From HK1 sp965202875 (GTDB lineage Bacteria; Pseudomonadota; Gammaproteobacteria; HK1): DNA of 64,000 nucleotides. A program made the translations under genes and the position numbers. How positions within the stretch are numbered: the stretch's first letter is position 1; every line of letters begins with the position of its first letter. The notes beneath the pieces were generated by a model that was not told the DNA's origin, did not search any database, and saw only the letters and a list, made by a program, of their open reading frames with translations. Positions 7,139 through 15,642 of the stretch are shown piece by piece. The stretch lies in NCBI GenBank assembly GCA_965202875.1, contig OZ241870.1, positions 2,852,001 through 2,916,000 on the forward strand, written 5' to 3'.

Positions 7139-9901
7139 CTATCGCCTGTTTCGATACAGGTGGCCGAACAATGCGATTCGGTAGTCGCCGCGAAAGCGCT
7201 CGATCCCGCCCTGTACGATCTCCGCGCACAGATCTTCCAACCGCCGTCGGCGTTCGTCTCCGTCGAGCCCTCGGATAGCCTCCAGCGCCCGCGACGTGCG
7301 GTAGTAGAACCGGGAGCGCCAGATCGCGTTCTCGGGACGGGAATCCACGTTCTCGGCGAGATCGACGAGGTGCAGAAGCCCGTAGACGTAGCCGTGGCTC
7401 ATGCCCGTGGCCAGCTCCTGCAAGCGTTCGCGCGCCTCGATCAACTTCCGGTAATCGGACCAGTCAGCGGGCCGGTCGAAGCAGGCCACGGCGTTCTTGG
7501 CGCCACCGGTCTTTCTCCGGAACGCCTTGGCGCTTTCGAGCGAGTGTTCCGCCATCGCTTCGAGCCGGCGCACCGGCAGCCCCGGCTTCGTCATCGCAAG
7601 ACCGGCCGAGAAGGAGATTTTCTCGTTACCCGAGACGTAGCGGTGGAAATCGGTCCGCAGTCGCGTAGCGAGCTCCATCTGATGTGTCCAGGGACCGATG
7701 AGGAAGAAGTCGTCGCCGCCCGCGAACACGGTGTAGGTGTTCCTGAACTCCGTGTGGCAGAGGTACGGCAGGTGCACCGTGAAGAACGCGTTCATCTGCC
7801 GTGACGTCGCGGCCATGCGCGAGAGGCTGGGCGCCTCCAGCCCGCGCTGGAAAATGGCGCCCAGGTTGTCGACGTCCCCTTTCAGCGTCATGAGGGCGGA
7901 TACGCCGACCCATCCTTCGGGATCGTCTACTCCGGCGCCCGTCCGGCGACACTCCCTCGCTTCGCAGGCCAGCGCGTTGAACGTCTTGAGAGCCCCGACT
8001 TCCGAGTATTCCGATTCGTCGAGTCCGCATCCCTCGTAGCGCGATCGCGATCCGTCTTCCAAGTCTTTCTCGCTGAAATGCGGCACCCAGGCATTGACTC
8101 CGCGCCTCGCATAGCCGTGGAACAATGGCATTTCCCGATCCTCGGGCAGTGAGAAATCCCATACCCGGAGGAGATTGCCGGACGCCGCGTCATCGCCGAA
8201 CCGGCCCGAAGCTTCCTCGTCGCCGGTGAAGCCGATATGGAATCCGAACACATCGGTGTCCAGCGGATCGACGTTGCCGCCCTGCAAGGGGCGCCGGGTC
8301 ACGAGCAGGCGGTTTCGGTGTCCCTTCGCCAGCAGACCGCCGATCCGGATCTGGTCGCGCGCCAAGCGGCTCACCTTCGTCTTGACGTCGCCATCAAGCG
8401 CCCCGCCATCCGCCGGCGAGCGTCCGTCCACCGCGCAGGGGCGGCGGCCGTGCTCGTCGACGCGATCGAGGTAGTCGTCGAACGTCAAGGTGGGAGCGGA
8501 TTCGTCACACAGGCCGAACCTTCGGAGCTTGGCGTCTTCGAGCGCACGAAACAGACGCTCGGCGAGACGCCGGTAAGGGCTGCCCGGCCGGCTGCCTTCC
8601 TGCAGATCGTTGCAGGCGGCCGGCGTCCATGCGATGCCGATCCCGGATTGCCCGAAGGTATGGCGCAGGAACCATTCGTCCAGATGCTTTCGTACCTCGT
8701 CGAGCTTCCCTTTCGTTTCCCCGGTGTTGGGCGCGACGATCTGGAACTTGCCCGCGGCGTTGACGATCTGGCTCATGGGAGGCAGGGAGAGCGCATCGAG
8801 CACCCGCAGGGCGGCGCATTCCGTGAGCAGGGCGACGAAGAAGGAACGCCCTCGGAGCAGCTTCGCCGCCCGCCTGGTGGTCGCGCCCCCAGATGCGAAG
8901 ATGAAATCCTGGATCCCGAAGAGGTCGCCCTGGATGAACAGCAGCTTGGCTTCGTCCCAGTCCTCGCGACCGGACAGCCGCTTCCGGACTTCGTCCCGGT
9001 CGTCGCCTCGTTCCTGGTGGTAGCGCCAGAGGGCGGCGGCGAGTGCGGCCACGACGCGGGAATGGTCGTACAGCGACACGTCGGGGACCGTGCGGAACGC
9101 GGTGGCGGCCGGAACGGCGTGCGCATACGTCAACCACAGGGTGTCGAAGTGATCGAGCCACAGCGCCAGGCTTTGCCGATGCGAGTGCGGGATCTCGTCC
9201 AATTCTTTCCGGAATGCCGTCCAGAGGGCGTGGTACTCGGCGCGCGCCGCGTTCCGATCCTTCGGTTCGCAATCTTCGGCCCGCTCGGGGAAGATGCTCT
9301 CGGGCGAGAGAGGCCGGAGGGGATACCGGTACGTCCAGGCCGGTTTCGTTCTTCCGCTTCCCTGCGTGGTTTCGATGTCGATCTGCTCGAACAAGGTGAC
9401 TTGGCGTGCGGTGTAGTGATCCTTGCGGAAGGTCGGATCACCGTCCCGGGCTTCGTTGTAGAGATCGAAGGTTTCGCGGTCCAGCCCGGATGCGGCGCGG
9501 TCGGCGGTCGCCACGATCCATTGCAGGAAGGTGTCCGGCTTGTGGTGCTTCGCCGCCGCATTGATGAGCGAGTCGTCGGCGCCGCCGGCGCGCGCTTCAC
9601 CCCACTCCTGGAAAGGGCTCGCGTCCCGGCCCTTGATCGGCGGCAGGCAGGGTTCGATTGCGTCGAGAGCGAGGGCCGTGTACGCGGCGTGCACGTGCAG
9701 GAACCAGCCCGGAGCGTTCGGATGCGGCTTGGGATTGGGGCGGTAGATCTGCTTGTTGACTTCCAGAAGCTCCCGATCCTGCACGCGCATGTCGGCGCGC
9801 TCCGCCAGCTTGCCGAGATCGTGCAGCAGGCCCGCCAGCGCCACCCGGCAGGTGGCATCGAGCAGCGTCCGCCCACGGTCGTCGTTCAGAGGTTCCGTCA
9901 T
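7139..9901 (-). CDS. csm1: Type III-A Cas10/Csm1 with HD and GGDD motifs
   Basis: This is the 920-residue large subunit of the Csm complex, with a predicted N-terminal HD nuclease and a cyclic oligoadenylate synthase. LLHDLGKLAERA places the HD pair at H27-D28. FAGGDDFFLIG places an intact GGDD at residues 728-731, in the second of two cyclase-like palm domains, so signalling to CARF proteins is expected. It starts at the ATG at 9901 and is the first gene of the III-A unit, downstream of a leader region holding a palindrome and a TACATT hexamer. Its stop overlaps the csm2 ribosome-binding site. A degraded copy of its first 33 codons occurs at 21,298-21,397. Confidence 0.95.
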   Translation of the reverse strand: MTEPLNDDRGRTLLDATCRVALAGLLHDLGKLAERADMRVQDRELLEVNKQIYRPNPKPHPNAPGWFLHVHAAYTALALDAIEPCLPPIKGRDASPFQEWGEARAGGADDSLINAAAKHHKPDTFLQWIVATADRAASGLDRETFDLYNEARDGDPTFRKDHYTARQVTLFEQIDIETTQGSGRTKPAWTYRYPLRPLSPESIFPERAEDCEPKDRNAARAEYHALWTAFRKELDEIPHSHRQSLALWLDHFDTLWLTYAHAVPAATAFRTVPDVSLYDHSRVVAALAAALWRYHQERGDDRDEVRKRLSGREDWDEAKLLFIQGDLFGIQDFIFASGGATTRRAAKLLRGRSFFVALLTECAALRVLDALSLPPMSQIVNAAGKFQIVAPNTGETKGKLDEVRKHLDEWFLRHTFGQSGIGIAWTPAACNDLQEGSRPGSPYRRLAERLFRALEDAKLRRFGLCDESAPTLTFDDYLDRVDEHGRRPCAVDGRSPADGGALDGDVKTKVSRLARDQIRIGGLLAKGHRNRLLVTRRPLQGGNVDPLDTDVFGFHIGFTGDEEASGRFGDDAASGNLLRVWDFSLPEDREMPLFHGYARRGVNAWVPHFSEKDLEDGSRSRYEGCGLDESEYSEVGALKTFNALACEARECRRTGAGVDDPEGWVGVSALMTLKGDVDNLGAIFQRGLEAPSLSRMAATSRQMNAFFTVHLPYLCHTEFRNTYTVFAGGDDFFLIGPWTHQMELATRLRTDFHRYVSGNEKISFSAGLAMTKPGLPVRRLEAMAEHSLESAKAFRRKTGGAKNAVACFDRPADWSDYRKLIEARERLQELATGMSHGYVYGLLHLVDLAENVDSRPENAIWRSRFYYRTSRALEAIRGLDGDERRRRLEDLCAEIVQGGIERFRGDYRIALFGHLYRNRR

Positions 9902-9948
9902 GATGCCCGTTCGGTTTCCGGTGTCTTCACCTTGCGAGACAGGTCGTG

Positions 9949-10045
9949 TTCCATTGGGGTGGACAGGTCTGTCGGCGCTCCCACCCCTCGACGTGGTGGA
10001 AAATGTAACTCATCTCTCCCCGCCGATCCGTCCGGCAAGGTTGCC
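9949..10045 (-). promoter_or_regulatory. Leader element copy 1 upstream of csm1, with palindrome and -10-like hexamer
   Basis: This 97-bp block is about 80% identical by eye, with a single 1-nt indel, to 22,734-22,829 upstream of the CARF gene that heads the cmr unit. It contains the palindrome GGCAAGGTTGCC at 10,034-10,045. On the minus strand TACATT (10,002-10,007) lies 26 nt downstream of it. A good -35 box is absent, which would suit an activator-dependent promoter. The predicted 5' leader to csm1 is about 100 nt. Promoter function is inferred from conservation. Confidence 0.6.
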
Positions 10046-10355
10046 GTTCCTCTCCGTGGAGAGGTGCGTAATTCGATGGCAGGGAGCGAACCGACCCGGA
10101 CCTCGATCAGGTCATACCTCTCGACCGGGTGCAGAAGGGGCTGTGCATCGGGTGGGATGCACATCACCGCCTGAAGGCGAACGGCTTTGCCGAAGGCCGC
10201 GCTATCCGGGATCACGGGTTCGAGAAGCAGTCCCCCGACGGCCCGAGTTGCGCGCCGACCGGCGAGACGCGCATCATTCGCCGTCGTTGGCGGGTACTTG
10301 CCCGGCAACCGGCAAATGATCTCATGATCTCCGTAATATATTGAAAACAAGCTGA
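10046..10355. other. Intergenic stretch without a convincing gene
   Basis: This region lies between the csm1 leader and the repeat ahead of the AlbA_2 gene. An open minus-strand frame from 10,350 crosses it and the leader element, but it resembles no protein I know. Its leader-overlapping part is conserved at 22.7 kb as DNA, not as a matching protein. I see no RNA gene, array or clear terminator in it. Confidence 0.5.
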
Positions 10356-10380
10356 TTTTCTACTTGACGGGTACTTGACC
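10356..10380. repeat. 25-bp direct repeat, left copy
   Basis: This 25-bp sequence is identical to 12,027-12,051. Its core is two tandem TACTTGAC boxes 11 bp apart (TACTTGACGGGTACTTGACC). A third single box, CTACTTGACC, lies at 11,963-11,972. The copies bracket the AlbA_2 gene. The 11-bp period is near one helical turn, so a regulator binding two half-sites on the same face is possible, and each box also contains a TTGAC like a -35 element. Confidence 0.8.
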
Positions 10381-10466
10381 AGCACGGGCCGACGTTCGCC
10401 CGCTCATCAAGCACGGTCTGTGAACGTCGAATCCGTACCGCTCCGAATCGGTGAGTATGTCGAACC

Positions 10467-11957
10467 ATGACGACACCCCGGGATCATGACTACCTTCTCG
10501 GCTTGGTGCGCGAGCTGTGCAACCTGCCGCACGAGACCGATTGGGTCGAGTTCAAGGTCGACTACCGGGAGCCGCGCGCCGTCGGCTGGTACATCTCGGC
10601 GCTGGCCAATGCCGCGGCTCTCCATGGCAAGCCCCATGCGTACATGCTCTGGGGAGTGGAGAACGGGACGCACGCCGTCGCCGGTACGAGTTTCTCGCCC
10701 ACCGCCACCAGGAAGGGCAACGAGCCGCTCGAGACGTGGCTGCTGCGGCTTCTGAATCCCCGCATCGACTTCCGCTTCCACGAGGTGATGGCCGGCGACC
10801 GGCGCGTCGTGCTCCTGGAGATCGAACGCGCGTCGCGGCACCCGGTGGCGTTCGAGGGAATCGAGTTCATCCGGGTGGGCAGCACCACGAGGAAGCTCAA
10901 GGACTATCCCGAGAAGGAGCGGACGCTCTGGCGCCTGTTCGACCGGGTGAGCTTCGAAGACGGGGTCGCCGCCGGGCGGGTGAGCGGTGAAGACGTTCTG
11001 GATATGCTCGCTTGCGCCGCGTACTTCGATCTGCTCGGGACGCCGTTGCCCGACGGTCGCGCCGCCATCCTCGACGCGCTGCGGCGAGACCGGCTGATCG
11101 CCCCCTGCGAGGCCGGCGGCTTCGACATCACGAACCTCGGCGCCATCCTGTTCGCCAAGGATCTCGGCGGGTTCCCGAGGCTCGGGCGCAAGGCCATGCG
11201 GGTCATCCGGTACCGTGGCGCAAGCCGTATCGAAACCTTCAGGGAACACGAGGACACGAAGGGCTACGCCGTCGGCTTCGACGGCCTGATCGGGCACATC
11301 GACGCCTGGCTGCCGGCAAACGAAGTCATCGGACCGGCGCTGCGCAAGACGGTACGGGCGTTCCCCGTGCCGGCGGTGCGAGAGCTGGTCGCGAACGCAC
11401 TCATCCATCAGGATTTCTCCGTGACCGGCGCCGGGCCGATGGTGGAGATATTCGACGGACGTATCGAGATCACGAATCCCGGGGAACCGCTGGTGGACAC
11501 CCGGCGCTTCCTCGACAACCCGCCGGCCTCCCGCAACGAAGCGCTCACCTCGCTGATGCGCCGTTTCGACATCTGCGAGGAGCGGGGCAGCGGGATCGAC
11601 AAGGTGGTGGCCGAGGTCGAGCGCCACCAGCTTCCCGCACCCCTCTTCGAGACGCCGCCGAACTTCACGCGGGTCGTCCTCTTCGCCCGCAAGGCCCTGG
11701 CCGACATGGACAAGGCGGACCGGGTGCGGGCGTGCTACCTGCACGCCTGCCTGAAGTACGTCCGGAGGGACTACCTGACGAACACGTCGCTTAGGGAGCG
11801 TTTCGGCATCGACAAGCAGAACCGCTCCATGGCCTCCCGCCTCATCCGTGACGCGGTGGAGGCTAAGGCCATCCTCGCCCATGATCCCGAGGCGCCGCCC
11901 AAGCACATGAAATACGTGCCGTTCTGGGCTCGGACGGAAATGCTGGAGACGATGTGA
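10467..11957 (+). CDS. AlbA_2 DNA-binding domain / HATPase-like ATP-binding protein (COG2865 type)
   Basis: This 496-residue protein has a Schlafen AlbA_2-type domain at the N-terminus (DWVEFKVDYREP near residue 25, then FRFHEVMAGDRRVVLLEIER). A GHKL-like ATPase segment follows in the middle: AVRELVANALIHQDFS near residue 300, then EITNPGEPL, then EERGSGIDKVV near residue 370. A winged-helix-like C-terminus comes last. Such proteins are annotated as RecG-like helicases or transcriptional regulators, but no helicase motifs are present, so RecG is a misnomer. It is the only plus-strand gene inside the cas island, divergent from csm1, and bracketed by 25-bp direct repeats. A regulator of neighbouring cas genes is possible but unproven. 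Confidence 0.85.
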   Translation: MTTPRDHDYLLGLVRELCNLPHETDWVEFKVDYREPRAVGWYISALANAAALHGKPHAYMLWGVENGTHAVAGTSFSPTATRKGNEPLETWLLRLLNPRIDFRFHEVMAGDRRVVLLEIERASRHPVAFEGIEFIRVGSTTRKLKDYPEKERTLWRLFDRVSFEDGVAAGRVSGEDVLDMLACAAYFDLLGTPLPDGRAAILDALRRDRLIAPCEAGGFDITNLGAILFAKDLGGFPRLGRKAMRVIRYRGASRIETFREHEDTKGYAVGFDGLIGHIDAWLPANEVIGPALRKTVRAFPVPAVRELVANALIHQDFSVTGAGPMVEIFDGRIEITNPGEPLVDTRRFLDNPPASRNEALTSLMRRFDICEERGSGIDKVVAEVERHQLPAPLFETPPNFTRVVLFARKALADMDKADRVRACYLHACLKYVRRDYLTNTSLRERFGIDKQNRSMASRLIRDAVEAKAILAHDPEAPPKHMKYVPFWARTEMLETM

Positions 11958-12026
11958 CGCCTCTACTTGACCGATGGCCTGGAAGATTGATCCGACAGGA
12001 ACGTAATTCACTGGAATATCGGTATT

Positions 12027-12051
12027 TTTTCTACTTGACGGGTACTTGACC
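12027..12051. repeat. 25-bp direct repeat, right copy
   Basis: Identical over 25 bp to 10,356-10,380 and in the same orientation. It lies 69 bp after the AlbA_2 stop and downstream of the convergent MNT gene. No target-site duplication or transposase accompanies it, so whether it marks an insertion or a pair of operators is open. Confidence 0.8.
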
Positions 12052-12242
12052 GTCGACACGCTCTGCCCCGGTCGGCTCCATCGGACAATCGCCCGCCGGA
12101 CTGCGGTGTTCCGAATCACTTGGGCCTGTTCGTCAGAATAGTTCGGATGTAGCCCTCCAGACGTTCGCGGAACACTTTCACGAATCCCATGGAGAGCAGC
12201 TTCTGTGATCGAGCAATACCCGGTCGGCCTCACCACGTGGTT

Positions 12243-12527
12243 TCATAGCGGCCGCGCCTCTCTCAACACCCGGTCGCGTAATGCGGGATGCAGGCCACCT
12301 TCAGTGACCACCTCTACCCGGCGTTGCAGCAGATCCTGCACGTCCATCAGCAACCCGCCGAGGGCCAGTCCTGTCTTGTCGGGCCGAAGCGATACCAGCA
12401 GGTCGACGTCGCTTGTATCGTCCGCGTCGCCCCGGGCCATGGAGCCGAATACCCGCACGTTGCGGACGCCGTGACGGTCGGCAAGGGCGAGGATCTCGGC
12501 CCGGTTGTTTTCGATCAACGGGTGCAT
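12243..12527 (-). CDS. MNT-type nucleotidyltransferase (MntA-like antitoxin), apparently orphan
   Basis: This 94-residue protein belongs to the minimal nucleotidyltransferase family, which usually neutralises a HEPN ribonuclease toxin by AMP transfer. The motif GSMARGDADDTSDVDLLVSL holds the family signature GSxxRG and the paired metal-binding aspartates (SDVD). A ribosome-binding site GGAGG precedes the ATG at 12,527. The expected partner is a HEPN gene directly downstream; an ATG overlapping this gene's stop at 12,246 opens a frame of only 22 codons and I see no HEPN domain. It follows cmr6 by 118 bp on the same strand, so it could be co-transcribed with the Cmr module. Confidence 0.82.
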   Translation of the reverse strand: MHPLIENNRAEILALADRHGVRNVRVFGSMARGDADDTSDVDLLVSLRPDKTGLALGGLLMDVQDLLQRRVEVVTEGGLHPALRDRVLREARPL

Positions 12528-12645
12528 CCTGCCTCCGATCCAATGCGACTCACGTTCTCGTTCACGTGGGTCGTGAACTCGCTCCGCCGAGCAGGCTGTT
12601 TGCTCCGAATCGACGGAGTCGTCGCCTTCGGCAGGATGGTGCGTC

Positions 12646-14130
12646 TCATTCGCCTTCCAGCCAACCCTTGACGAGAAGGGTGTTTTGATAATCCTTGTCC
12701 TTATCGGGCCTCTTCTTGGCGCTGGTTTCTTTCCAACGTCCTTCATCTTTCATTTTGTCCCTCAACCACTTTGCGACCTCGATCTTCGCATCGCCGTCCC
12801 AGCGGTCATCCTGGACTACCTGCATGACGGCTATGACCTCCGACAAATTCTGGTCCTTCCGGTCGCGAACCACCATCTCTATTTCCCGTTCCACCGGGCT
12901 CAGCGAGGCTAGCCGTTCTTCCTCTCGCGCCTTGGCTTCCTGATCTGCCTGCTCCCTCTCTGCCCGTTCGCAGGCGGCGCGCTCCCGATCCTCACGCTCC
13001 TGCCGATGTCGTGCTTCACCTTCGCGATCCCGCTTCATGGCACCGTAGCCGACCGCCGTTTTCGCGCCGAGGCCGAGCCACTCGAACGCATGCTCGAATG
13101 CCGCCTTCAACAGATCGCGCCAGCGGCCGTCCTTGGCGAACTCCGGGACGCACCGGGACAGGCGCCGATGGTCACAGCGCACGTGGAAGACGAAGTCCGA
13201 ATCCGGCGGCACCGTCAGGAAGCTGATCGGGTTCGGGCTGCCGGAGTCATGGGGCGACGTGCGGCCGGTTTTGTCCTGGTAGTAATGGGACTGATGCGGC
13301 GTCATGATCTCGACTGCGAGCTTCTTGCCCTTGATCTGCGGAACGACATCCCAGAACTCCAGCGCGCCGCGGACGTGCAGGTGTTTCTCCCGCAACAGCG
13401 CGAACAGCGCACGCATTGGGTCGGCGTCGGGATGGGCGGTGTCGAGAATACGGTTCTTCAGTTTCTTGTGTGCATCGGAGTGTTCGTCAAGCACCGCGTT
13501 CAAGTATTCCTCGATTTCCGTCTTGATCACGGAGAACCCGCCGATCCACTCCTTCCATTCCGCCTCCGACTCTCTGGCTTTCGACACCAGCCACGGCTCG
13601 AAGCCGAACAGATGCCAGATCGCCGGCAGCGTCCAGCCGCTTTCGTTCTCGAAGAAATCGCGATGCGCCAGTTCCTCCGCCGCGCGGCGGACGACGCCCT
13701 TGACGCCGCTGCCCGGCAGGTAGGGCAGACCGTAAGGATTCAGGAACGCGAAGCCGTTTTCGAGCGGATGCTCGTTGCCGAGGCCGGTCGTGAATGGGGC
13801 GACCGACTGCGCCATCAGCTCCAAGCCATCTTCTCCTGCCACTGCATCGAAGATTGCGCGTTGCCGTTGGGCATGGGCGGCGATCGACTTGCGGTCGATC
13901 TCGCTGAGGGGAGTCGCGGCGTCCAGTGCCGAGGTCTTGTTCTCGTCCTTGAACTGGCGCTCCCTCTGGTCTTTTCCTGTCTCGCGGTAATTGACGTCCT
14001 GTGTCGTCCACAGATTCTGTTTCGACCGGGAGTCGATACCCCACAGTTTCAAGTACATCCCGAAGCGCAGCGCCGGCGACGCGCCGCTGAAGTCGCTTCC
14101 CAGATACTCGGGTACCGCGGCGACCGGCAT
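12646..14130 (-). CDS. cmr6: Type III-B RAMP protein Cmr6 with long C-terminal extension
   Basis: Cmr6 is a backbone subunit at the crRNA 3' end of the Cmr complex. It is recognised by SVAPFTTGLGNEHPLENGFA, then LPYLPGSGVKGVVRRAAEE near residues 135-153, and a C-terminal LGLGAKTAVGYGAM loop at about 353-366. The protein has 494 residues, much longer than ordinary Cmr6 (about 250-350). Residues 367-494 form a charged predicted coiled coil and a small helical domain with a lysine-rich end. The start ATG at 14,130 is 1 nt past the cmr5 stop, so the two are probably translationally coupled. Confidence 0.9.
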   Translation of the reverse strand: MPVAAVPEYLGSDFSGASPALRFGMYLKLWGIDSRSKQNLWTTQDVNYRETGKDQRERQFKDENKTSALDAATPLSEIDRKSIAAHAQRQRAIFDAVAGEDGLELMAQSVAPFTTGLGNEHPLENGFAFLNPYGLPYLPGSGVKGVVRRAAEELAHRDFFENESGWTLPAIWHLFGFEPWLVSKARESEAEWKEWIGGFSVIKTEIEEYLNAVLDEHSDAHKKLKNRILDTAHPDADPMRALFALLREKHLHVRGALEFWDVVPQIKGKKLAVEIMTPHQSHYYQDKTGRTSPHDSGSPNPISFLTVPPDSDFVFHVRCDHRRLSRCVPEFAKDGRWRDLLKAAFEHAFEWLGLGAKTAVGYGAMKRDREGEARHRQEREDRERAACERAEREQADQEAKAREEERLASLSPVEREIEMVVRDRKDQNLSEVIAVMQVVQDDRWDGDAKIEVAKWLRDKMKDEGRWKETSAKKRPDKDKDYQNTLLVKGWLEGE

Positions 14131-14131
14131 C

Positions 14132-14485
14132 TCACTCGCCCCCCTGTCGTGCCGCGGCCATCTGACGCAGCCACTTTAGCCAGGCGAAGGCTTCGATCGT
14201 TACCGCCTGGTATCTGCGGGGATCGGCCTTCAGCAGGTCTTCCATGAACTCCGTGAAGCCGGACGGGAGGTCGCCGAATCTGCAATGCAGCCAGTCTCGC
14301 AGGTGACCGGCCAGCGTTTCGTGCGTACCACCCTTCTCGTGGAGGAACGCCATCACCTGCATCAGGCCGCTGTTCATGATGAGCGCCGGGAGCGCCTTGG
14401 CGAGGTTCGCGTATCCATCGTCACAACCCGCGCATCGCTCCCAGGCATGCCGGGCGCGTTTCTGCTCCAATGTTTGTCTGGCCAT
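14132..14485 (-). CDS. cmr5: Type III-B small subunit Cmr5 (Cas11)
   Basis: Cmr5 is the small helical subunit of the Cmr complex. The 117-residue product starts MARQTLEQKRARHAWERC and continues YANLAKALPALIMNSGLMQV, both strongly Cmr5-like, and it ends in a helix with AFAWLKWLRQMA. The start ATG at 14,485 matches homologues; the longer open frame upstream has no family similarity. It is separated from cmr4 by about 200 bp of dispersed repeat, unusual inside a cmr operon, but is tight against cmr6. Confidence 0.92.
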   Translation of the reverse strand: MARQTLEQKRARHAWERCAGCDDGYANLAKALPALIMNSGLMQVMAFLHEKGGTHETLAGHLRDWLHCRFGDLPSGFTEFMEDLLKADPRRYQAVTIEAFAWLKWLRQMAAARQGGE

Positions 14486-14604
14486 CACGTCGCCCTCTCG
14501 ATTCGGCGCAACCGGAATCAAACACCCGTTGCGAACCCGGGAACGGTGTTCCTCATGGAAACGGACTCCCACCCACGGTGCCATGCGGCGGCGGACCTTC
14601 GGCC

Positions 14605-14714
14605 CGCTTGCGGGCGAGACGCCCGCGCTCCCAGGGGATCCTGCGCCACCGGAACAAAAGCCGATTGGCGAGTCATTCTTCCGTCACTTTGCTCATGACT
14701 TCATGGGTAAGGGA
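14605..14714 (+). repeat. Dispersed composite repeat, copy C (inside the cmr operon)
   Basis: The left part, GCGGGCGAGACGCCCGCGCT (14,609-14,628), carries the GC-rich motif that also forms the inverted repeat at 40.3 kb. From about 14,648 the second part follows (CCGGAACAAAAGCCGATTGG and on to GGTAAGGGAG), shared with copies at 24.3, 40.2 and 47.1 kb. It lies between cmr5 and cmr4, and its right end overlaps the last codons and stop of cmr4. Confidence 0.65.
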
Positions 14715-15625
14715 GGAACGATCCGCGCGACGACCAGACCGCGCCCGATCGTGGCGTCGCCGCCGATCTGGAGCGTCTTGCCGTCGATCGCGCTTCGGAT
14801 TTTCAGCATGACTTCGGCGGCCTTCATCTCGTCACCGTTCTGCGTGCCGGCCCTCGTCCCGCTGGCGAAGAGAGGCGCGATCAGCAGCGATTCCGGCGGC
14901 AGGTTCTCCGTGTAGAACAGGCCGCCGTCGTCGGCCGTGCCGGTCGCGTCGTTGATGCGCACATGCGGTTCGACCAGCGTCGCGTGTTCCACGAAGTAGG
15001 CGAAGTCGGTGTCGGAGAGGACGACGAGGTCCGTCTTGAGCTTGTTGCGGAAGAAGGCGTAGCCGTCGTCCCGAGGAAGCGCGCGGTCCGCGAGGTCCTT
15101 GGCCAGTGCGCCCAGCTTCCCGGCGGCGCTGTCGTCGGTGCCGTCGGCCTCGTACTCGAATGCCTCGAGGTGCAGCTTCTTTCCCGGCGACAGGAGGGCG
15201 GGGTTCCCCACGGCGCAACGGCCTTCCGGCACCGCCGGAATCTCCCATCCCCCGCCGGCGCCCACCAGCGACAGCAGACGTTGCGTGCGGGCCAGCGCCT
15301 GGGGGCAGGTGGCGTAGACGTAGCCGTTCTTCAGGCAACGCACCGGGAAGGCGACCAACTGCGCGTCGCCGAAGCTCACCGCGCCGGCGTGCATCTCCCC
15401 GCTCCCGGCTTCCGGCCCGAACAGGCGCTTGATGAGTCCGGGGTCGCCGCCGATGGCCTCGAAACCGTGCCGCACCGCGCCCTTGATGCCGGAGCCGGCG
15501 AAGCAGGGATGGTGGGTATGGCGCTCGCGCTGGATGGGGTTGTCGATGATCCCGGTCGCGGACCCGGCGCCCATGTGCACCGGGCTCACCGCGTACAGGA
15601 ACATGACGGCCTTGTTCTGGAACAT
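14693..15625 (-). CDS. cmr4: Type III-B RAMP backbone nuclease Cmr4
   Basis: Cmr4 is the repeating, target-RNA-cutting backbone subunit of the Cmr complex. The 310-residue product begins MFQNKAVMFLYAVSPVHMGA and has D28 in GIIDNPIQRE, at the place of the family's catalytic aspartate (D26 in characterised proteins). HHPCFAGSGIKGAVRHGFEA is the RAMP core motif. IGGDATIGRGLVVARI near the C-terminus is the glycine-rich loop. The start ATG at 15,625 matches homologues. The last residues (about LPMKS) and the stop are encoded by one end of a dispersed repeat, so the native C-terminus may have been altered. Confidence 0.94.
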   Translation of the reverse strand: MFQNKAVMFLYAVSPVHMGAGSATGIIDNPIQRERHTHHPCFAGSGIKGAVRHGFEAIGGDPGLIKRLFGPEAGSGEMHAGAVSFGDAQLVAFPVRCLKNGYVYATCPQALARTQRLLSLVGAGGGWEIPAVPEGRCAVGNPALLSPGKKLHLEAFEYEADGTDDSAAGKLGALAKDLADRALPRDDGYAFFRNKLKTDLVVLSDTDFAYFVEHATLVEPHVRINDATGTADDGGLFYTENLPPESLLIAPLFASGTRAGTQNGDEMKAAEVMLKIRSAIDGKTLQIGGDATIGRGLVVARIVPPLPMKS

Positions 15626-15642
15626 TGGATCTTCCCTTCGTG

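Noticed and set aside
8237..10174. Long open plus-strand frame opposite csm1
   Set aside because: Antisense shadow of a GC-rich cas10 gene; translation has no domain or motif, while the minus strand encodes Cas10.
9898..10350. Minus-strand 150-codon frame upstream of csm1
   Set aside because: Crosses the duplicated leader element and resembles no protein; the conservation there is at DNA level with an indel.
12120..12246. Possible HEPN partner downstream of the MNT gene
   Set aside because: The ATG overlapping the MNT stop gives only 22 codons, and the other frame (KLLSMGFVKVFRERLEGYIR) has no HEPN motif.
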